A DNA stretch of 33,177 nt, from positions 229,552 through 262,728 of the forward strand of contig NW_019775399.1 of assembly GCF_001039355.2 (NCBI RefSeq), given 5' to 3'. Shown one piece after another: positions 28,501 to 33,177 of the stretch (position 1 is its first letter; every line of letters begins with the position of its first letter). Source of the DNA: Lingula anatina. Taxonomy: Eukaryota; Brachiopoda; Lingulata; Lingulida; Lingulidae. A model generated the notes under the pieces. The model did no database searches, was not told the origin of the DNA, and worked only from the letters and a program-made list of their open reading frames with translations. Made by a program: the position numbers and the translations under genes.

Positions 28501-31500
28501 CAACCTGCGTACAGATAAAAAAAATCATGGGATTGAAGCCCAAAACAATTTATATCCACCAGTTGTATTCAACAATTAGAAGAAAAATATGAATTCTACA
28601 TCATGCTGTAAACCTGATATAAGAACTGCAAATGAATTATTTAGACATTTTTAAAGGCTTTCATCTTAATCTGATCATAATAACTGATACAGCTTTATTG
28701 TTTTGAATATCTTTAAAGCTTAATCCTTTACGATTATAATTAAAATTAGAATCTGCAACTCTTTTAGATCCATCATTTCATTCATTTTATAAAGAATATT
28801 TCATTGACCTGCACAACCTCTTATTCATGCCTTACGTCGTAATAAAAACATAAGCTGAGCCCATGTTTTTAATGTTTGGGTATTTAATCGTTTTTTATCT
28901 GTATTTTGAACAGCGCTCGTTACATTTACTGTTTACTTGGTCATGTACAGTCTTGTGTAAACATATTTATTAAAATATGCATCATGCTGCATTTAGCATT
29001 GTATGCCTACCAGTTTTTCCGGAACCACGATGATCAGTCTAAAAACTGGAAGAGAACTGACAAATGTTAAAGCTGTTTCTACCCCGTGCGCATGCAAACG
29101 CGCACATGGGAATATATTCATTTAATTATGGCAGTTAATGTGTCTTATATTCAATTCAATTCAAATTCAAATTTTTTAAAAAAACTAAACCCAAACGTTC
29201 ATCGACATCTAAAAGCACAACCATACTGCTACGATAAGTATAAATGATATGAAATGGATTAAATTGTATGTTTTGATTTATATTCTCAAATAAAAAGTTA
29301 TATTACAAAGACCATCTTAAGTCTGTTTGCGTCCTAATGCACGCAAAACTGTTATTTGCTGCAGCTGCTCAATGAAGGCTCCTGGTTTAAACGAAACCAA
29401 ATTCCTCGATGCCTGCATGGATTACACCAGATTTTTCAGAGACACGATTCGAGCAAGAAGTAACGGAATTAAACATCTAACAGCAAGGAAGCCGTGAAAA
29501 AAACAGTAACAAATTAGACTGGAAATAATATAAATGACGTCACCAAACGACTATATTATACAGACAGCCCATGCTGGCCTCAGAGCTTTACAACTGTACT
29601 TTTCATGCAAAACAATCTAGTGACGTCATGCAGTCACATTTCCAGTTGAATTTGTTTCTGTGGTGAACACGTCTTCTCACCTGCGTCTAAGACGTTAATG
29701 CCAGCGAGTATCAGGAAGGGAAACTCTTTGCCCAGAAACTGATAGGTGAACGTCCCCAGTGGAAATCCAACTGAAATATGACGCCATCTTGTGTCATCTA
29801 GGTTGCATGTGCATGGTTGATAATGCATTTTCAGTAGATAAAATCTTTTTTAATAATATGTACTTTTGACGCACAAAAAGATGCAATTATTACCTTGTAA
29901 ACTTGGATTGATTAAGGAGAAAAAGTACGTCGGGAATTTGCATAAAATGAATTTGACAGAGTTCGATTAAAATCATTTGAAATTATAGAAAAACACTTGA
30001 AGAAAAAATGGGCAGACGAAAAAAAGAAATTATCATAGTCATAGTTAAACAGACGGCTGACATGTAGAGAGACAGACAGGGAGAGAGATCAAGAGAGAGA
30101 TAAAGAGAGAGAAAGATAGTTGACATGAAAGGTGTTACTTACATATAACACCGAATGCATACCCTCCAAAAGCCTTGGCCATGGCCCTTGATCTTTCGTC
30201 AACGTCAGTGTATGCTTCTGCAAGCATCGCAATGGCTGTTGAGAAATAACAGTGCGTTAGGTGCGCCAGACATTATGTGTTGGTTGTTCACGGTGAAGAT
30301 TATGAACGTCGTCAAACCTAATACAATATGGCGTTGACATAACTCGTTTTTGTTTCAACACCGATCTACTCTCTATATAATATCTCTCTCTTTCTTCTCT
30401 CTCTCTCTCTCCCTCTCTCTCTTTCTCATGCAGCGCCCTGTATACATAAGTTCAATTCAGCAGTAAGTGCCATCAATATAATTAATCCAGTGTTGAAAAC
30501 GTAGATGGCACGTCTTTTCCCTCAATTCCACTCTCTGCGTGCTCCACCTATGAATACATATAGTCTAGTAATCTTTGACAGATACAAAACTTTAAGACAA
30601 AAACTCACCTGCTACTGTGGTTAGACTGCAGCCCACTCCCTGCATAGCTCGCGACAACATCAGCATCGGGAAGCCGTTCAGAAAGGCAAAAGCTTTTAAG
30701 AGAGAAAATAAAAAATGGAGTACATGATTTATACGATCACATGTGTCGAGTAAATTAATGTAGCATTTTTGTTATTGCTAGACTAAGAAAACATGAATCT
30801 AAAATGCAACCAATGGCACGTGTATGAATGGTTTAAACTCAGTATTGTCCATGTTCCTACGAACTGTACACTTAGGCTCTATTCCCATAGATTTTAGATC
30901 GATCTATCCCCGCGGGGAGTCTCACTAGATTACTTTCAGATAATCCGACTTAAATGTACGTCCCGCCTACTACAAGCTGTAAGAGGGTAATTAACTTTCG
31001 TGTCCGCCCGGCTGACAGCTATTTAGCGTGAACCCCCAGGGAGTTAGGTCGATCTAAAGTAGGTCGATCTAATCTATGGAAATGGGGTGTTAGAATCACG
31101 CACGAATTACCAGACTATGACAAAGCAGGGGCCCGTTTCACGAAGCTGTCGTTAGTTACGAAGCTGTCGTTAGTTAGAATAACTATTTATAAATACCCTG
31201 TGCGCATTCTCTTAACACATTTCTTTCTGTTAATATTAGAAGGTAAAAATATAGCCATTTGAAATAGTCAGAGCAGTCAGAGAAAAATGTATTTTACAAT
31301 AGAGAACATACATACCCAATGTCGCTGCTATATTTATAATCGATCCCAAAAGAAGCGGCCATCTGTGTCCAACTCTAGAATAGAGGTTTCCTAACTACAG
31401 TTACTCTAGTGCTTACAATTACTAATAATTAACGTCTTAAATAAATCTTTGAGCATGAGTGGTAATTTCATTTCTCACAAATACTAGAATGATTCATAAA

Positions 31501-31806
31501 CATATCAATAAGGCTATATACATAAAAAAGAAGAAATAATAATCTGGATAAAAGCAGAAAAAAATATACAAACGGTCCTCTTAAGTATCTTGGCACCGTT
31601 ACAATTGACAGCAAAATTTTACCTGTCAATAAGAATTCCAAACAGCGGTTTGGCGAACACTTCCACGATGCTCTTAGTTCCGATCACAAAGCCGCCCTCG
31701 CCAGTATAATCTATGGTAGGCAGTGAGAAGTTGGTCTGCCCGGCTTGGATGGTGCGGCAGTCCTCGCCTGTGTCGCTCTCCAGTAACATACAAGGGAGAA
31801 TGGCAT
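25466..31806 (-). CDS. SLC18-like (VMAT/VAChT-family) MFS transporter, copy B (exon 1 not found)
   Basis: Fourteen exons on the minus strand, transcript order: 31806-31623, 31374-31316, 30692-30609, 30235-30143, 29770-29681, 29045-29011, 28504-28429, 27984-27889, 27612-27534, 27262-27211, 26946-26763, 26486-26441, 26006-25916, 25555-25466. These match exons 2-15 of copy A; exons 2-14 have identical lengths and phases, so this is a tandem duplication. Landmarks: VGHRWPLL, SRAMQGVG, AEAYTDVDERSRAMAK, VDPY, PIMGDLVEIRH. As in copy A, TM7 has Ala, TM10 Asn (FANT) and TM11 Ser (LTSG) where VMATs have acids. The luminal loop has NFS, also a glycosylation sequon. All introns seen are GT-AG. The TM1 exon was not found up to 33177; intron 1 of copy A is 1402 bases, while only 1371 remain here, so it may lie just outside. 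Confidence 0.85.
25848..25855. promoter_or_regulatory. CRE-like palindrome TGACGTCA
   Basis: Perfect 8-base CRE consensus in copy B intron 14; one of five in copy B introns. Confidence 0.35.
25916..26006 (-). CDS. Copy B exon 14: TM12
   Basis: 91 bases. VCRGIAVLMILYTCICILF then RNPKGTNLDTE. Acceptor tttcacag, donor gtgaac. Confidence 0.9.
26194..26223. promoter_or_regulatory. Pair of CRE-like palindromes
   Basis: TGACGTCA at 26194-26201 and 26216-26223, 22 bases apart, in copy B intron 13. Confidence 0.4.
26441..26486 (-). CDS. Copy B exon 13
   Basis: 46 bases. GTVGAGVLVDVTSFNW. Acceptor tttctttcag, donor gtaatg. Confidence 0.9.
26620..26690. repeat. GT microsatellite
   Basis: (GT)n with periodic GTAT interruptions in copy B intron 12. 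Confidence 0.95.
26763..26946 (-). CDS. Copy B exon 12: TM10-TM11
   Basis: 184 bases. YPFTSSVWVNIGPQS, FGFANTVIAPIMGDLVE, IRHRAEYGQVYGLTSGAY. The most conserved exon between copies. Donor gtgagt. Confidence 0.9.
27211..27262 (-). CDS. Copy B exon 11: TM9
   Basis: 52 bases. WIFAAVGLLLNGLAYIW. Acceptor cattgcag, donor gtacgt. Confidence 0.9.
27534..27612 (-). CDS. Copy B exon 10: TM8
   Basis: 79 bases. GAVFLIAGTLQFIIQFILG then HITRKECW. Ordinary donor gtaggc, unlike the GC donor of copy A. Confidence 0.9.
27889..27984 (-). CDS. Copy B exon 9: TM7
   Basis: 96 bases. YTLMYTLSLGASLAIAPPW then IMEEQFGMVWEI. Donor gtgagt. Confidence 0.9.
28429..28504 (-). CDS. Copy B exon 8: central loop
   Basis: 76 bases. 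VEPSSYGAWSDFKELLVDPY then IELGL. Donor gtaagg. Confidence 0.9.
28505..29010. other. Copy B intron 7
   Basis: About 500 bases of AT-rich sequence; nothing recognised. Confidence 0.5.
29011..29045 (-). CDS. Copy B exon 7: 35-base exon
   Basis: VFRLIIVVPEKL, equivalent to copy A IFRVIIVAPEKL. Acceptor ctcttccag, donor gtaggc. Confidence 0.85.
29535..29628. promoter_or_regulatory. Two CRE-like palindromes in copy B intron 6
   Basis: TGACGTCA at 29535-29542 and 29621-29628. The rest of the intron (29046-29680) shows nothing else. Confidence 0.35.
29681..29770 (-). CDS. Copy B exon 6: TM5-TM6
   Basis: 90 bases. GFPLGTFTYQFLGKEFPF then LILAGINVLDA. Donor gtgaga. Confidence 0.9.
30071..30117. repeat. 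GA microsatellite
   Basis: Interrupted (GA)n next to exon 5 of copy B. Confidence 0.9.
30143..30235 (-). CDS. Copy B exon 5: TM4-TM5
   Basis: 93 bases. IAMLAEAYTDVDERSRAMAK then GGYAFGVI. Donor gtaagt. Confidence 0.9.
30383..30426. repeat. CT microsatellite
   Basis: Interrupted (CT)n in copy B intron 4. Confidence 0.9.
30609..30692 (-). CDS. Copy B exon 4: TM3-TM4
   Basis: 84 bases. FAFLNGFPMLMLSRAMQG then GCSLTTVAG. Acceptor cttaaaag, donor gtgagt. Confidence 0.9.
30879..31084. mobile_element. 205-bp MITE-like element, copy 2
   Basis: Full-length match to 24486-24690, same orientation, in copy B intron 3. Shared blocks include GGGGAGTCTCACTAGATTAC and CGGCTGACAGC. Confidence 0.8.
31316..31374 (-). 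CDS. Copy B exon 3
   Basis: 59 bases. RVGHRWPLLLGSIINIAATL; motif A with W in place of R. Acceptor attctag, donor gtatgt. Confidence 0.9.
31623..31806 (-). CDS. Copy B exon 2: luminal loop and TM2
   Basis: 184 bases. AILPCMLLESDTGEDC, TNFSLPTIDYTGEGG, IGTKSIVEVFAKPLFGILID. Acceptor ttcctctag, donor gtaaaa. Confidence 0.9.
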
Positions 31807-31882
31807 CTAGAGGAAGTCGAATAACCATTAGTGGGGTGTTGGGATTGACAGGTCGCATCATTCACCAAAGTTTGTCTTGGAG

Positions 31883-31950
31883 CGCAAGCTTTCAAGTAGG
31901 CCGGCCATATTTGATCCGTGGATCTGTTAGTCGGCGGATCAACTTGTTCT
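31883..31950. mobile_element. Single-arm relic of the intron 1 foldback element
   Basis: CAAGCTTTCAAGTAGGCCGG ... GATCCGTGGATCTGTTAGTC matches one arm of the element at 22855-23038, also just upstream of exon 2. Confidence 0.7.
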
Positions 31951-32384
31951 GAATGGGCCCTTATTTCAGTAATGGGGAGTACTTAATATTGGGAATATAT
32001 ATGTTGGAGTGTTGGGTGAAACATTGTTCAATTGTGGCAGTTGTGCCCAAAACTGATATGGACTGGATACCCCAAGCAATAACGTACATGTACTGTTAAC
32101 CTAGTGCCCAGGTTTTTATCTTAAGTGGTGACCTTGCACTGACCTTGCTACCGGTACTACAAAGGTTTTTATCCTGAGTAGTGACACTTAGTTCTACATG
32201 CACAAGGATTTTAGCCCGAGTAATAGCCTCTCTTGTGACAGCTGTTCAAGGGCTATTTCATAACGAGGATATGCTTGCTGCATTTTTATACCACATAATT
32301 GAACAGGAAAAGAAATTCGCACCGACAATCAAATGGTTTAAATCAATCTCTACATTCGCAATCGTTTTTTAGAATGAGAGAAAA

Positions 32385-32711
32385 TCAACTTTTATTGCTG
32401 ATAGGACGGTTAAATGACATGTAGAGCAACTGCGAGTACAGAGTTCCTGCAGCGCCCCCCCCCCCTCCAACAAGTCCATGCTCTCGCAGTACACGAATGT
32501 TCTTAAAATAGTCGAAGTAATTGAAATTTGAATAACTAGAAAAAATCCATGTGACCCCGTTAAACGGTAAGTAGATCCCAAAGGCATTATTGCAGTAGTA
32601 AATTGTGTCTCCTACCCAAAAACTGGCGTGACGAGAGGTAATGAAATGCCTGACCTGATATGGGGTTGGCACTGGCTCACCTTGGTGAGAGCAAAGGGGA
32701 GATTGCCCCAA
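32385..32711 (-). other. Unassigned open frame, possible exon
   Basis: 108 codons with protein-like composition, including CSHQGEPVPTPYQVRHF, FWVGDTIYYCNNAFG and NGVTW. The spacing of VGD.I.Y.CN and NG..W is loosely like a sushi/CCP repeat, but cysteines are too few for a full domain. A poly-Gly run comes from a poly-C tract. It may instead be repeat-derived. Confidence 0.2.
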
Positions 32712-33066
32712 GCATGAGACTCAATGTCACAAAACAAAAACAATGACAGGCAATTTATCCAATCTGAGCCAAAAAGAAAAAGTTTAATCAGTTGATATTT
32801 GAGTTAATTGTGGCAGTGGAGATTCAAACATTTTTTTTTTGTTATATAACAAAAAAATCTTGGCCTAAATACTGCATGTTGAATACATCTATACGAAAAA
32901 AAAACATGCTCACGGTTGTATTAACTACGCCAAGTTGAACGTGTCCTCTTCACACCAAGTACAGGTATATCAAAGCTTATTTCTTCTCTTGTTGAATATG
33001 CTTGCCTTGCGTGGGTTCCCCCGAGTTAACCAGTGATCAGTGAAATACATGTAGGCCTATCTAATT

Positions 33067-33177
33067 CAGGCCCGTAGCCAGCAATTGCAAAATGGGGGTC
33101 TTTTTCTGAAAATGTGGACTTTTTTTCATGGAACCTTAGTTTACCTAGATCAAATTTATCCAAAGTGGACCTTTTCC
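33067..33177. mobile_element. CAGGYCCGTAGCCAG-ended repeat element, truncated by window end
   Basis: Head CAGGCCCGTAGCCAG at 33067, then a body that is the reverse complement of 21430-21529 (TTTTTCTGAAAA, ACCTAGATCAAATTT, AGTGGACC). Confidence 0.7.

Larger units (their letters stand above)
31807..33177. other. Right end: copy B intron 1 or upstream region
   Basis: No TM1 exon like that of copy A is visible. Contains the foldback relic, a degenerate repeat near 32110, 32161 and 32204 (AGGTTTTTATC(C/T)T(A/G)AGT), an unexplained minus-strand open frame (32385-32711), a poly-C tract at 32452-32464 and the truncated repeat element at 33067. Confidence 0.6.

Noticed and set aside
1-33177. CRISPR arrays, bacterial operons and tRNA genes
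   Set aside because: No regularly spaced repeats, ribosome-binding sites or tRNA-like box A/B pairs were seen; the window is animal-type genomic DNA.

Overview
This is eukaryotic, animal-type DNA: split genes with GT-AG introns, many microsatellites, small inverted-repeat transposons and one 550-base assembly gap (21530-22079). There are no bacterial features. The repeats, the compact introns and tandem vesicular-amine-transporter-like genes fit a marine invertebrate such as a cephalochordate or a mollusc; the sequence alone does not let me choose. All exons below were placed by hand from splice signals, intron phase and comparison between paralogues.

Left part, plus strand. Positions 1-956 hold the last two coding exons of a secreted-type gene (gene 1). 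After a 4.9 kb intergenic stretch of repeats comes gene 2 (5843-13550), a 14-exon gene for a predicted 573-residue secreted protein. It has a signal peptide, proline/threonine-rich linkers, small cysteine loops with aromatic residues, CxxCxC cysteine cassettes, an RRKR processing site, a 10-unit TTPPP run and a divergent C-type-lectin-like C-terminal region. Every intron in it is phase 1, so exons 2-13 are all symmetrical 1-1 modules. Its last two exons match those of gene 1, so the two genes are tandem paralogues.

Right part, minus strand. Two tandem SLC18-family (VMAT/VAChT-like) transporter genes lie tail-to-tail with gene 2. Copy A is complete (24385 down to 16085, 15 exons, 466 residues). 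Copy B has exons 2-15 (31806 down to 25466); its exon 1 was not found and probably lies past the right edge. Exons 2-14 have identical lengths and phases in the two copies. Both keep the family landmarks (GHR.P after TM2, SR..QG in TM4, YTD..ER, DPY, PIMG.LVEIRH), but neither has the acidic residues expected in TM7, TM10 and TM11 of VMATs. They are therefore probably orphan transporters rather than ordinary monoamine carriers.

Introns and intergenic DNA carry several apparently non-autonomous mobile elements: a long foldback element, a 16-bp terminal-inverted-repeat element, a 205-bp element present twice, a CAGGYCCGTAGCCAG-ended element that probably caused the gap, a foldback shared by intron 1 of both transporter copies, and a CAACGTTGA-rich repeat. 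Exons 2 and 3 of gene 2 are near-copies of each other, followed or flanked by possible relics. The most novel item is the modular phase-1 cassette gene; the transporter pair with a remodelled substrate/proton site is second.
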